Shown: positions 45,018-53,290, counted from the stretch's first letter. The stretch: 64,000 nucleotides of DNA from DASVTU01 sp036387415 (GCA_036387415.1 DASVTU010000018.1:234519-298518), one strand, 5' to 3'. Made by a program: numbers and translations. Notes: generated from the letters alone by a model not told the origin.

Positions 45018-45425
45018 ATGAAAGGAATTCTCATCGGCGTAATCGCCGTCATTTGCTTAATGAGTGCGACGTCTTTCTCACAAGAGAAAGGGGCAAGCGA
45101 ACTCCCATGCAGTGCAACCGGCACACAGGCTGATGCTAATGCCTGTGCACATCGTGATTACCAAAAGGCAAGCGGCGAAATGACCGCATTATATTATGAG
45201 TTAATGTCCGAGTTAGCTGGTTACGGGGGCAAGGGCAGGGATCAGCAGAAGCTGCGGCGAGCGCAAGCATCGTGGACCCAATACCGCGATGCGACTTGTG
45301 AGAGCGAGGCTTCAATTTACGAAGGGGGCAGCATCCGCCCGGCGGTTTATTATTCGTGTATGGCGTCCGTCACTCGGGAAAGGGCACAGAGGCTAAAAGA
45401 GTTCCTTGCGGTGACCAAGCAGTAG
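45018..45425 (+). CDS. LprI-like (DUF1311) secreted protein (cassette gene)
   Basis: This 135-aa protein has a signal peptide (about 1-21, GILIGVIAVICLMSATSFS). The mature part has the lysozyme-inhibitor LprI/DUF1311 pattern: conserved Cys in ELPCSATGTQADANACA, then LRRAQASWTQYRDATCESEAS and YYSCMASVTRERAQRLKEFL. Family members are periplasmic or outer-membrane proteins that can bind lysozyme. GAGGAAA precedes the start. The attC-like site 6 begins 27 nt after the stop. DUF1311 genes are frequent passengers in integron arrays. Confidence 0.85.
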   Translation: MKGILIGVIAVICLMSATSFSQEKGASELPCSATGTQADANACAHRDYQKASGEMTALYYELMSELAGYGGKGRDQQKLRRAQASWTQYRDATCESEASIYEGGSIRPAVYYSCMASVTRERAQRLKEFLAVTKQ

Positions 45426-45452
45426 GTAACTGAGGTGGGTGGTAATCGCGCC

Positions 45453-45540
45453 GCCTAACGACTCATTCAACCGCACTCGCAATCAAGCAGGTCTTTTATC
45501 ATCAAAGTTGATAGCTCGCCGGTTAATTCGGGCGTTAGGT
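45453..45540 (+). repeat. attC-like recombination site 6
   Basis: This is a canonical 88-nt site: GCCTAACGACTCATTCAACC at the start, CGGTTAATTCGGGCGTTAGG plus T at the end. AACCG/CGGTT arms and the GCCTAAC/GTTAGGT cores pair. The next gene starts 20 nt later. Confidence 0.82.
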
Positions 45541-45560
45541 TGCTCCCGTTGGATATAGGG

Positions 45561-45902
45561 ATGAGTATAGATAAACAATATAATCAGTTTGCCAGGAGCC
45601 TTAATTCAACAAAGAATAGCCGGCTCGAAATCCTCAATATCGAACGGATCGGGGATGAGTTAAAAATCGTTGTCGGCACTAGCGAGCCGCGGCGCGCCCA
45701 TACGTGCTTTCATTTCAGAGGCGTAATAGATTTCGAGACATTCATCTTTGGTGGTGAGGAGGGCTATAGCCTGCCTCAATACTTCAACTCCTTGATGAGC
45801 AGCGCCCGGCCTCATTATGAAGCGATGTATAAATGGGAATTGCTGGGTGATGGCACCGAGTGGTCATTCATCGCTCCATACCCTGAGATAATACTTTTGT
45901 GA
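45561..45902 (+). CDS. Hypothetical protein (cassette gene)
   Basis: The product has about 113 aa and belongs to no family I recognise. It is soluble, with GDELKIVVGTSEPRRAHTC and FETFIFGGEEGYSLPQYF. No signal peptide or repeat is seen. It sits exactly between attC-like sites 6 and 7: the start is 20 nt after one and the stop 13 nt before the other. A TTG at 45540 could extend it by 7 residues but overlaps the site. Confidence 0.65.
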   Translation: MSIDKQYNQFARSLNSTKNSRLEILNIERIGDELKIVVGTSEPRRAHTCFHFRGVIDFETFIFGGEEGYSLPQYFNSLMSSARPHYEAMYKWELLGDGTEWSFIAPYPEIILL

Positions 45903-45915
45903 ATCGGTAGCCGCA

Positions 45916-46017
45916 ATCTAACAACGGCACGCACCCGACCGCGAGTCAGCGGTAATGTCATTGGTAACTTGCCGCTGTCCGCGTTGTTTGCGTGGCGGGT
46001 GATGCCGGACGTTAAGC
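45916..46017 (+). repeat. attC-like recombination site 7
   Basis: The 102-nt site starts ATCTAACAACGGCACGCACC and ends CGGGTGATGCCGGACGTTAA plus GC. GCACCCG/CGGGTG arms pair. The minus-strand gene at 46021 ends 3 nt beyond it, so the site could serve either neighbour. Confidence 0.72.
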
Positions 46018-46020
46018 TGC

Positions 46021-46239
46021 CTACACGTCGTCATACATTCTTTCAAGTTGCTGAATCTCATTGACGACTTGTAATTCTTCCATGTGCACTCGGGCCGTGC
46101 CGCAGTACCTCCTCTCCCGCATCGCTTCCTCCCGAAGACGCGCAGCGCGGTCGGCCGCTTTCCTCCCGCCACGGTATCCGAGGGCGTAGGCGAGCATGAC
46201 AATCACAGCTAGCGCAGGTAGGGATAAAATCCAGAGCAT
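46021..46239 (-). CDS. Small membrane protein (cassette-type, hypothetical)
   Basis: This 72-aa protein has an N-terminal transmembrane helix (LWILSLPALAVIVMLAYALGY) and a charged helical tail likely to form a coiled coil (VVNEIQQLERMY). There is no recognisable family. It points against the surrounding plus-strand cassettes, with its stop next to site 7. Being short and in an array of this kind, it may be a captured cassette in reverse orientation. Confidence 0.5.
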   Translation of the reverse strand: MLWILSLPALAVIVMLAYALGYRGGRKAADRAARLREEAMRERRYCGTARVHMEELQVVNEIQQLERMYDDV

Positions 46240-46776
46240 CGTGTTACGTCCCTTGGGGCAGCTGCCGCCGTTCCTGCTACGTCTGGCCGCCCGACGCCCG
46301 AATTAACCGGGCTCTGCCGCCCACAGTCTCTTGTGTGGCGAGAGTTGTCTGTCCCGGCACGCCCGCGGTGGGGCGCACGGCGTGGTCAGGCTCGGCTCTC
46401 GCGTTTCCACGTACCCGGCGCGCCGTGCGTTTTAAGCCTCGCTCCCCGGCCCCGGCGCGCGGCCAGCACGCGGCGCGCTCCGGTTCGGACGACGATTCGT
46501 CCCTGAGCAGTCGCGCGGTCAGTCTTCGGCTACGCCCTCGACCTTCCCGCACGGCCCATCATATCGTCCCGACAGTAAAGGCGGAAACGGCGTGCTCAGA
46601 CGCTTACGGCGGCGGAAAATATTTTTGCCCACCGGGAACGCGTCTGCGCCCGTGTTCCGCGAGGCTTGTCGCTTCAGAGCACTTGAGGCAACATACAACG
46701 CCTGGCGTTAGGCGCTTCATTCATAGAACGACCTGTAGCGACTCAGACCTGAAGCTCCCTGCGCTCGGATACTGGG
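46240..46776. other. Cassette-cluster end with half-sites and an arginine-rich frame
   Basis: This interval is very GC-rich and has no convincing gene; a long plus-strand frame (46335-46964) is rich in Arg, Ser and Pro and looks like a shadow. Two attC half-sites are visible. One at 46289-46312 is the end of a minus-strand site (CCGGTTAATTCGGGCGTCGGGC read on that strand, core changed to GTCGGGC, split here for reading). The other, at 46707-46713, is GTTAGGC. They are 420 nt apart, too far for one standard site. Confidence 0.4.
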
Positions 46777-47067
46777 ATGGAGAAACGGATGGACGAGTCC
46801 GCTTTCAAACAGGTCTCGAAGGGGTGGTTCGAGGATGTCTATTTCCGGCTCGGCGGCGGCGAGTCGTCGGGCTGGACGGCCGACTACTGGCGGGAGGTCA
46901 TCGAGCCCTATACCGAGTTGGGATGGAGGTTCATGGTCGAGGAGCCCAGGAGCGCCGAGCATAACAGGATGTGGGTCGTCACCAACCATAAGGCCATGGA
47001 GCACCGGCTGTTCTTCACGACCGAGCAGTCTGAAGAAGATTTCTTAGAGTGGCCCGGCGAAGGGTGA
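46777..47067 (+). CDS. Hypothetical protein
   Basis: This 96-aa soluble protein belongs to no family I know. Aromatic and acidic residues are frequent (YWREVIEPYTELGWRFMVEE, AMEHRLFFTTEQSEEDFLEW). It lies 63 nt past the GTTAGGC half-site, so it could be the next cassette. The start at ATG 46777 or the internal ATG at 46789 cannot be distinguished. Confidence 0.55.
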   Translation: MEKRMDESAFKQVSKGWFEDVYFRLGGGESSGWTADYWREVIEPYTELGWRFMVEEPRSAEHNRMWVVTNHKAMEHRLFFTTEQSEEDFLEWPGEG

Positions 47068-47234
47068 CGGTACGCCAAGTCGGCATCAGCGATTTCAGCT
47101 CGCGCCACGCTTCCCAACCATGTGCGCCCGACCCGCGGAACGAAGGATTTCAAGTCTCGGCTAAGTGGCCGTCGGTCGTGTGACGCCCAACGTAAGATAC
47201 CCTTGTGCGGGACGCTGCGAGCGTGCGAATAAGT

Positions 47235-47675
47235 ATGACTAAAATGGCTACAGTCGAGGACGCGGTCTCCATCGCCGCACGGGCGCACAGGGGGCAGAAA
47301 GACAAGGCGGGCGCCCCTTACCTGCTACACCCGCTCAGGATGATGCTGCGGATGGACACGGAGGCTGCGATGATGGCCGCGGTGTTGCACGACGTGGTCG
47401 AGGACACAGAGTGGACACTCGAGCGGCTGCGGGAGGCAGGATTCTCCGAGGAGGTGTTAGAGGCCGTCGACTGCCTCACCCACAGGGAGGGCGAGAGCTA
47501 TCAGGAGTTCGTGGAGCGCGTCCGGACGAACCCGGTCGCCCGGCAGGTTAAGATCGCGGACTTGGAAGATAATATGAGTATCCAGCGGCTAAATCGGCTC
47601 GGGCCGAAAGAGTTAGAGCGGCTGGAGAAATACCACAGAGCGTGGCGCGTGCTGACGGGCGAGGGCAGCAACTAA
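47235..47675 (+). CDS. Stand-alone SpoT/Mesh1-type (p)ppGpp hydrolase domain
   Basis: The product has about 146 aa and contains only the HD-type hydrolase domain of RelA/SpoT proteins: AHRGQKDKAGAPYLLHPLRM, the HD motif in LHDVVEDTEWT and VKIADLEDNMS. The pseudosynthetase, TGS and ACT domains are absent, so it matches small alarmone hydrolases (Mesh1-like), which remove the 3'-pyrophosphate from ppGpp. The start at ATG 47235 or 47244 is uncertain, as no ribosome binding site is clear. It is close to the cassette cluster and may have been acquired with it. Confidence 0.85.
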   Translation: MTKMATVEDAVSIAARAHRGQKDKAGAPYLLHPLRMMLRMDTEAAMMAAVLHDVVEDTEWTLERLREAGFSEEVLEAVDCLTHREGESYQEFVERVRTNPVARQVKIADLEDNMSIQRLNRLGPKELERLEKYHRAWRVLTGEGSN

Positions 47676-47699
47676 AATCGTCATGCAGCCTGCCCGCAC

Positions 47700-47963
47700 G
47701 TGTTTTTGCACCCAACGTTCTACAGGTTCAGCTTCACGGATTCCGAAGGGAGCAGTCACGTGTTCGAGTACAGTATCGAGGCCGGGAGGCATCACGACGA
47801 CGCTTACTGGGGGTTGGTCGAGGAGTTCGAGCACTTCTTCGAGGCTAGGCGGGTAGCGCGCAGTTTCTATGAGAGTGAAATCAGGCTGCCCGAGCCGCCT
47901 GGGCGGGGTAAACGACTCAGGCGGAAGTTCTGGTACTTGGCTTCCCTATTTTTTAATAGGTAA
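47700..47963 (+). CDS. Hypothetical protein
   Basis: This 87-aa basic protein has FSFTDSEGSSHVFEYSIEAG and a C-terminal aromatic/basic end (FWYLASLFFNR). It starts at GTG 47700, 24 nt after the hydrolase gene, so it may form a pair with it. No family is recognised. Confidence 0.5.
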   Translation: MFLHPTFYRFSFTDSEGSSHVFEYSIEAGRHHDDAYWGLVEEFEHFFEARRVARSFYESEIRLPEPPGRGKRLRRKFWYLASLFFNR

Positions 47964-48368
47964 TTTTGATATGTGGCGGCGGCAGTCTGCCTGCCGCACA
48001 CTCCCAGAAGCTAGGCGGTTAAAGTTTATTGAGATACCAATGACCTGGTAATGTAGACTGCTCTGCTCTCCCCCGCATCCCCTCACCCTCAAGCTACGTC
48101 GACCTGCTGCCCGCCCTCCGCGGCCACGTTAATCTGTACCTTTCGTATGCGCGCCGATTATACGGGTCTTACTTTCTTCAAGTTTATAGGCTCAACATTA
48201 TGACATAAGGGTCGTTCTCAGACTCTGAATGGGCTCTGTTCGTCTCCGTTGTGTACCCTTAAGTTATCAGTCTTCGCGCAGGTTGCGGAAGGTGATTGAA
48301 TAACGGAGCGCATCCCTCTCAGGACTTAAGTTCCGCATCTGGAATTTTTGCGCTCGAAGGCAATACCA
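47964..48368. other. Intergenic region, nothing recognised
   Basis: These 400 nt carry no gene, RNA or clear hairpin. They end at the stop codon of a truncated nuclease on the minus strand. Confidence 0.4.
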
Positions 48369-48563
48369 TTATTCTTCAGGCATGACTATACGAGCACGCA
48401 CTCCCGCATGATTTTCCAACAAATAAAGCAACCCGCCACCGTCGATTAACTCAATGAGCTTATCTTTGGCGAAGTTAAAGGCATCGCCGCCATAACCGCT
48501 GGTTGACACAAGGATGCCTTTATTGGCCCCTTCATTCATCATTGTGCCGAACAGGTCTCTAAC
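48369..48563 (-). pseudogene. C-terminal fragment of an Mrr-like restriction endonuclease
   Basis: On the minus strand the frame ending at 48369 reads VRDLFGTMMNEGANKGILVS, TSGYGGDAFNFAKDKLIELI, DGGGLLYLLENHAGV. This is the end of the Mrr catalytic domain, whose family has the pattern G(I/L)LVTTSG(Y/F)G and LLDGxxLLYLL. The upstream catalytic part (D-ExK core) is missing. The homology stops at about 48563, where another broken gene begins on the opposite strand. Confidence 0.65.
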
Positions 48564-49068
48564 TGGGAAGAGGTCGAGCGGCGTCTGTTGTCCGAAGACG
48601 ATTACTACGAACAGCTTTTAATCGCCAAAGATAAACTGATAGACGATTTCGTCAGCGACAAACTCAGCGAGCCGAAGCGTGCGACCTTTGCCAGACGCTT
48701 CCTCTCCGTCCCCGAACTGCGACAGGATGTGAGATTCGCCGGAGCACTACGAAAACATGCTGCTGAGAGCGCACTGCGCGCATCGTCGAAAGAGCGGACG
48801 GAGCGCCCGCGTCCCTTTCTCTTGAGTCCGTTGGTCGCCTTCTTCCGGCGTCCGGCAGTCGGCTTCTCTCTCTCCGCAGCACTTCTCCTCGGCCGTCGCC
48901 CTCATCGCATGGATGGTCAAACAAAATCGCCCACTGCGCGAACAAGCCGTGCAGATGCCGACGCAACAGACCCCCCCGCCTCCTTCTCTGATGCCTTCTC
49001 CGCAGTCTCCCTCTAACACTCCACCAACGAACTCGCAAGGCGCTTCCGAGAAATGCGAATCGCGGTAG
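48561..49068 (+). pseudogene. 5'-truncated, frameshifted anti-sigma-like membrane protein
   Basis: From 48561 the frame reads NWEEVERRLLSEDDYYEQLL and continues with KLIDDFVSDKLSEPKRATFARRFL, a pattern of Acidobacteriota zinc-finger-less anti-sigma-type proteins. A transmembrane segment follows (FSLSAALLL). An extra base near 48891 shifts the frame; the other frame continues AVALIAWMVKQNRPLREQAV and a Pro-rich tail to a TAG at 49066-49068. The N-terminus is absent at the junction with the Mrr fragment. So it is doubly broken. The frame as it stands would end at 49016 with an unrelated tail. Confidence 0.65.
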
Positions 49069-49106
49069 ATTAACTGCTGCGAAATCTCCGTCAAGGAGCG
49101 AGACAC

Positions 49107-49150
49107 GAGTCGTCGCCAAGGTACTCTCGGCGGCGGCGACTCTTGTTTTG
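49107..49150 (+). terminator. Terminator after the broken anti-sigma-like gene
   Basis: GAGTCGTCGCC and GGCGGCGACTC form an 11-bp stem with one G-T mismatch position, followed by TTGTTTT. It starts 38 nt after the stop at 49068. Confidence 0.7.
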
Positions 49151-49557
49151 CTAACCCATGCGAACGTCTCTTGCGACCGCGAGAACAGTTTATGGACAAC
49201 GCGGGTCGGTTGGAATATAATTCGCGACTTAGTTGCCAAGAAATTTACTGATAGGCTCTCCCGCCCGGTAATCAGCCCCCTATCACAAACGTCGGTCTTG
49301 AGACCGCTCCGGCCAGCAAACTGATGCAGCATCCTCGTGCTTCGATTGCCCTGCTTCCGATAAGTTGCCTCGCGGCTTCCCCGGTCGTCATGCGTCATGG
49401 CGAGACTCTGAATCAACAACGCTTGCGCCGCGAGCGATGCGACCTCCGCACGGACGACTCTACGCCTGCGCGGGCTGTAGGGATTTCGCGTTCCGTGTTC
49501 TCCAAATCGCTCCGGCGAGTATGTGTTTAAGAGAGCAGACGAGATGGTGTGTAGCTT
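49151..49557. other. Promoter region and long leader of the TPR/export gene
   Basis: A strong promoter at 49193-49221 lies far upstream of the start codon at 49558, which implies a leader of about 330 nt. I could not match it to a riboswitch family. Repeated CGATGCG/CGGACG blocks might fold, but no stable structure stands out. Confidence 0.4.
49193..49221 (+). promoter_or_regulatory. Strong sigma-70 promoter for the TPR/polysaccharide export gene
   Basis: TGGACA (5/6 match to TTGACA) is separated by exactly 17 nt from a perfect TATAAT at 49216-49221. Transcription should start near 49228. Confidence 0.65.
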
Positions 49558-51675
49558 ATGAAAAAGATTTTTTTGTTGAGATTGATTTTGTGTGCGACGT
49601 GCGTGGCGATGCTCGGCGCGGCGACGCCTGCGACCGCCATGTGGCAAGGCGGACGAGCATCGGTCTACTACCGCGAAGGCGCGAGATTTGCGCTCGAAGG
49701 TCGTCTACAGGAAGCGGTCGCCGCCTTCGAGCAGGCCATCGCGCTCGACCCGAAAGACGGAAATGCTTATTACAGTCTCGGCAACGTCTATGCGGAGTTG
49801 GGGCGTTGGGATGATGCCGTCGGCGTCTATCGTCGAGCCATCAGCCTCAACAAAAAAGATGTCGAAGCCTATAACGGCCTTGGCATCGCGCTTGCGCGCC
49901 AGCGTCTCTACGGGCAGTCGGTCGAAGCGTTCGAGCATGCCGTCGAACTCGCCCCGAAATGGGCGGAGCCGCGATTGCGTCTGAGCGAAGTCTACAGGCA
50001 ACTTGGACGCGACGTGGCCGCACAGGTCGCCTACGACGAAGCGATTCGCCTGCGACCCGACTATGCCACCAACCCGCCCGCCACCTTCATGGCGACGCAA
50101 CTGAAAACCGACGCGCCAGCCGCCAACGAAAGAGCGTCGGCAGCAACAGCGACGCCGACGATGGGCAACCGCGTCGCCGTCAGCAGTAAACTGCCGAACA
50201 ACAACGACGACGCTTCGCCGCCTCGCACCCGTACAGCGACACCGGACAGCACTGTGCCGCCACGCAACGCCACGCGCAAAACGGGCGAGAGGGTGAACGC
50301 ACCCGCCGCCATCACCACGACCACTATTGCCGCAACCTCCGTCAATCCCAGCGTCACTCCCACCGATGCCAAAGCTCTCTACGACCTCGGCATCGAATAT
50401 GCGGGCGCGGGACGTTATGAAGAAGCGGTCGCGGCTTACCGTCGTTCCATCGTACTCGATAACAACGATGCGGAAACATACTTCGCACTCGGCACCGCCT
50501 ACACCAAACTCGGACGCTGGCGCGAATCGGTCGATGCCTACGAGCAGGTTGTCCGTCTCAACCCGAAGGACGCAGAGGCTTATGAGCGACTCGGCAGGTC
50601 GTACGCGAAGCTGCGCGAAACGTCGTCTCCAAACACAACTCCGGGCACAACCGCCGACGGAGGCGAAGCGGCGGTCGGCATCAAGGCCGCTTCGTCCTCC
50701 GGCGCATCCTCTAACGGCACCACGGAACCGCGAAGCGAGCGCACCACCACTATGACGGACGGCGCGGCGAGACCCGCGACGAACATGACGCGAATAATGA
50801 ACCGAACGGCGTCGAACACGACGACGACGAACGCGCCACCACCATCCTCCGCGTCGGCAGCACGAATGGCGTCTAACAATTCGAGTCAGCCCGCCAATGC
50901 CGCGACGACGGCGACGGACAATTTTGACCCAAGCGCCGTCTATCGCGTCGGCCCCGGCGATGTGTTGGAGGTCAACGTCCGCAATGGTCGTGCGTCGGCA
51001 GTGACCGCTCACGCCGTCACCACCGCTGGACTGCTCGATTATCCTTCTCTGGCAGAGCCATTGGAAGTTGCGGGTCTGACGACCGACGAAATAGCCTCGC
51101 GACTGACAGCGCAGTTGCAGCGACGCGCGAACGCCAGTGCAGCCGCCCCGCAAGTCGCCGTCGGCGTACGTGATTACGTGAGCCACGCCATCATCGTCAG
51201 CGGGTTGGTGAAGGATTCTGGAACCAAGATTCTGCGGCGCGAGGGCGTGCCGCTTTACGTGGTCGTCGCCTCCGCACAGCCTCTGCCCGAAGCGGGGCGT
51301 GCGCTCGTCATGTCGCACGCGACGAACCGCAGTACCACAATTGACCTCTCGGATGCACGCGCCATGAACATGCTTGTGCGACCCGGCGACGTGATTACCG
51401 TGCAGGCGAGCACGAAGCAGTATTTCTATATCGCGGGTGCGATTCGTCAACCGGGGCAGAAGGAGTTTCACGTCGGTCTCACGTTGACCCAGGCGATTCT
51501 GGCGGCTGGCGGCGTCATGTCGCCGCAGTCGTCTTCATCAACGGTCGTCAACATCGCGCGGCAGGGAGCGGACGGTCGCCTCGCCACGACGAGGTACGAC
51601 ATCAAGGACATCGAAGCGGGAAAGGTTCCAGACCCCGGCCTACAACCCGGCGACCGCATCGAAGTCGCGCGTTAG
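49558..51675 (+). CDS. TPR protein fused to polysaccharide export (Poly_export/SLBB) domains
   Basis: The protein has 705 aa. A signal peptide is at about 1-27 (LCATCVAMLGAATPATA). Tetratricopeptide repeats fill about 35-170 (GRLQEAVAAFEQAIALDPKD) and about 270-345 (DLGIEYAGAGRYEEAVAAY). Long Thr/Ala/Ser-rich linkers, likely disordered, lie between and after them. A Poly_export domain (about 465-560; DPSAVYRVGPGDVLEVNV) and an SLBB domain (about 620-700; YFYIAGAIRQPGQKEF) complete the C-terminus. Wza-type proteins form the outer-membrane export channel for polysaccharide; this one lacks the long C-terminal helix. The TPR fusion is unusual. No other capsule genes are close by. Confidence 0.85.
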   Translation: MKKIFLLRLILCATCVAMLGAATPATAMWQGGRASVYYREGARFALEGRLQEAVAAFEQAIALDPKDGNAYYSLGNVYAELGRWDDAVGVYRRAISLNKKDVEAYNGLGIALARQRLYGQSVEAFEHAVELAPKWAEPRLRLSEVYRQLGRDVAAQVAYDEAIRLRPDYATNPPATFMATQLKTDAPAANERASAATATPTMGNRVAVSSKLPNNNDDASPPRTRTATPDSTVPPRNATRKTGERVNAPAAITTTTIAATSVNPSVTPTDAKALYDLGIEYAGAGRYEEAVAAYRRSIVLDNNDAETYFALGTAYTKLGRWRESVDAYEQVVRLNPKDAEAYERLGRSYAKLRETSSPNTTPGTTADGGEAAVGIKAASSSGASSNGTTEPRSERTTTMTDGAARPATNMTRIMNRTASNTTTTNAPPPSSASAARMASNNSSQPANAATTATDNFDPSAVYRVGPGDVLEVNVRNGRASAVTAHAVTTAGLLDYPSLAEPLEVAGLTTDEIASRLTAQLQRRANASAAAPQVAVGVRDYVSHAIIVSGLVKDSGTKILRREGVPLYVVVASAQPLPEAGRALVMSHATNRSTTIDLSDARAMNMLVRPGDVITVQASTKQYFYIAGAIRQPGQKEFHVGLTLTQAILAAGGVMSPQSSSSTVVNIARQGADGRLATTRYDIKDIEAGKVPDPGLQPGDRIEVAR

Positions 51676-51773
51676 CGACGCGGTTCATGCGCCCTTGACC
51701 TGCAACGTCGCTTGCGTAAGTCTGTGTATGGAATTTCTCTCGTCGCTCGCGGAATTTGAAGGAGACGCAAAAG

Positions 51774-53189
51774 ATGACCCAGGCCTCACCGACCAAAAGC
51801 ACTCTGCCCATCGACACGCATGAATGGATGCATGCCGTGGACGAGGCCGACACGCCGCTCGTCAAGTCGCTGCTGGCGGCGGGCGCGGATGTCAATGCGG
51901 TCGGTGAAGGTGGTCAGACAGCCTTGATTCGTGCCACGACCAGAGGCTATCTCGACATAGTTGAGCTATTGCTCGATGCGGGCGCGGACGTTAACGCGAA
52001 GAAGGAGAACGGAGCCACCGCGTTAATCGTCGCTGTCTTTTTAGGTTATGCCGATATCGTTCGCGTGCTGCTGGCGAACGGAGCCGACCCCGACGCACGT
52101 ACGCCGCAGGGCACGACGCCGGAGAAGTGGGCGCAGGCCATCGGCTTTACGGAGATTGTCGAACTGCTCAGAAACGCCGACGCTATCCGCGCCGCGAAAC
52201 TCAAAGCGCAGAGCGAGACGGCGGCGACCAACGCGCAAAACGGCGCGCCGAAATTCTTTCCTGCCGTGGGCACTTTCCACGCGGTCGTTCCTCTGTCGGA
52301 GATTGAAGAAACGCCGCCGCCCGTCGCCGCGTCGGAGGCGACGGAAACCAACTCGCACGACGTGTCGGTGCCAGTTGTCGCCGCCGAAATCGACGTACAG
52401 GAAGCCGCGCTCGCAGAGAGCGACAGACCGGAGCAGAGCGAACAGGAAGAAGCCACACTTGTTCCTCCCTCGCACGACCACCGCTCAACCCTTTCGACAC
52501 ACGCAACGCCTCCGCCTTCCGCGCGTCCCGCGCGTGCGCTCCAATCGTGGCACGTCATCGCGTTGTCGCTCGTCCTGCTTCTCGTCGCAGGCGTTGCCCT
52601 CGACGCCTACTGGAAGAGTGCGCGGCGGTCTGCTAAGGTCGCGCCGCCCGTCTCGCTCACGCCGGATGTCCCTGCCGCCACAGCAGCAGCAGCAAACGCT
52701 CCCGTCGAAACTCAAACTGCTCCACTCCAACCCGCGCCGCCGCAACAAGTCTCGGACGTACTCGTTTCGGGAACCGCCGCGAATGAGCCTATCGTCACCG
52801 CGGTCACGCCGGGCGAGATAGACGACGCGCGCGATGGTTTGAACTCAAAGGTCGGACGGTCAAACCGGACTGAAACGACTCCAAACGCTTCGACGCCGTT
52901 TGAGGTCTCGGAAAGCGGACGCGCGACGACCACCGAAGCCGCGCCGCCTTCGTCTCGACGCAAGTTGACCACGGAGGCACGCGCCAGCGAACCGTCCACT
53001 CCGGCGACGCGGGAGAAGGACGAGGCCGCCGAAACAGAAACCGTGAGGCGAGAGGCACGCCCCGTCCGTCGCACGCCGGAAGCGGAAGAACCCTTGCAAT
53101 CGTCTACTTCACCCGACAACTCGCTGCCCGTGTTTTCGCCGTCGCCTTCGTCAAAAGCGGGGAAAAAGAAAGTGATTCAATGGCCTTGA
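51774..53189 (+). CDS. Ankyrin-repeat membrane protein
   Basis: The product has about 471 aa. Three to four ankyrin repeats at about 15-135 (DTPLVKSLLAAGADVNAVGE, TALIRATTRGYLDIVELLLD) form a protein-binding surface. A transmembrane helix is at about 255-275 (VIALSLVLLLVAGVALDAYW). The rest is Pro/Ala/Thr/Glu-rich and probably unstructured. The start at ATG 51774 follows GAAGGAGA. It lies 98 nt after the TPR/export gene and may share its transcript. Function cannot be inferred beyond protein binding. Confidence 0.8.
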   Translation: MTQASPTKSTLPIDTHEWMHAVDEADTPLVKSLLAAGADVNAVGEGGQTALIRATTRGYLDIVELLLDAGADVNAKKENGATALIVAVFLGYADIVRVLLANGADPDARTPQGTTPEKWAQAIGFTEIVELLRNADAIRAAKLKAQSETAATNAQNGAPKFFPAVGTFHAVVPLSEIEETPPPVAASEATETNSHDVSVPVVAAEIDVQEAALAESDRPEQSEQEEATLVPPSHDHRSTLSTHATPPPSARPARALQSWHVIALSLVLLLVAGVALDAYWKSARRSAKVAPPVSLTPDVPAATAAAANAPVETQTAPLQPAPPQQVSDVLVSGTAANEPIVTAVTPGEIDDARDGLNSKVGRSNRTETTPNASTPFEVSESGRATTTEAAPPSSRRKLTTEARASEPSTPATREKDEAAETETVRREARPVRRTPEAEEPLQSSTSPDNSLPVFSPSPSSKAGKKKVIQWP

Positions 53190-53259
53190 GTCGCAAGTTG
53201 CGTGTGAAACGTCGCTAGTCATGTTTTGTTGTTTGACGAAACAGGAAGGCGTGTTGGAC

Positions 53260-53290
53260 GAACCGCGACCTGGCATGCGTCGCGGTTTCT
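53260..53290. terminator. Terminator between convergent genes
   Basis: AACCGCGAC (53261-53269) and GTCGCGGTT (53279-53287) form a perfect stem with a 9-nt loop, followed by a T-rich run. On the other strand it ends the 791-aa gene. Confidence 0.65.

Noticed and set aside
46289..46713. One long attC site joining the two half-sites
   Set aside because: At 425 nt it would be far above the usual attC size and the central part shows no arms; I list it as half-sites only.
46335..46964. Plus-strand 209-aa Arg/Ser/Pro-rich frame
   Set aside because: Its composition is typical of a shadow frame in GC-rich DNA and it overlaps the better-supported gene at 46777.
47185..47191. GCCCAAC as a further attC core
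   Set aside because: No matching arm or second core was found within 150 nt; the seven-base match alone is weak.
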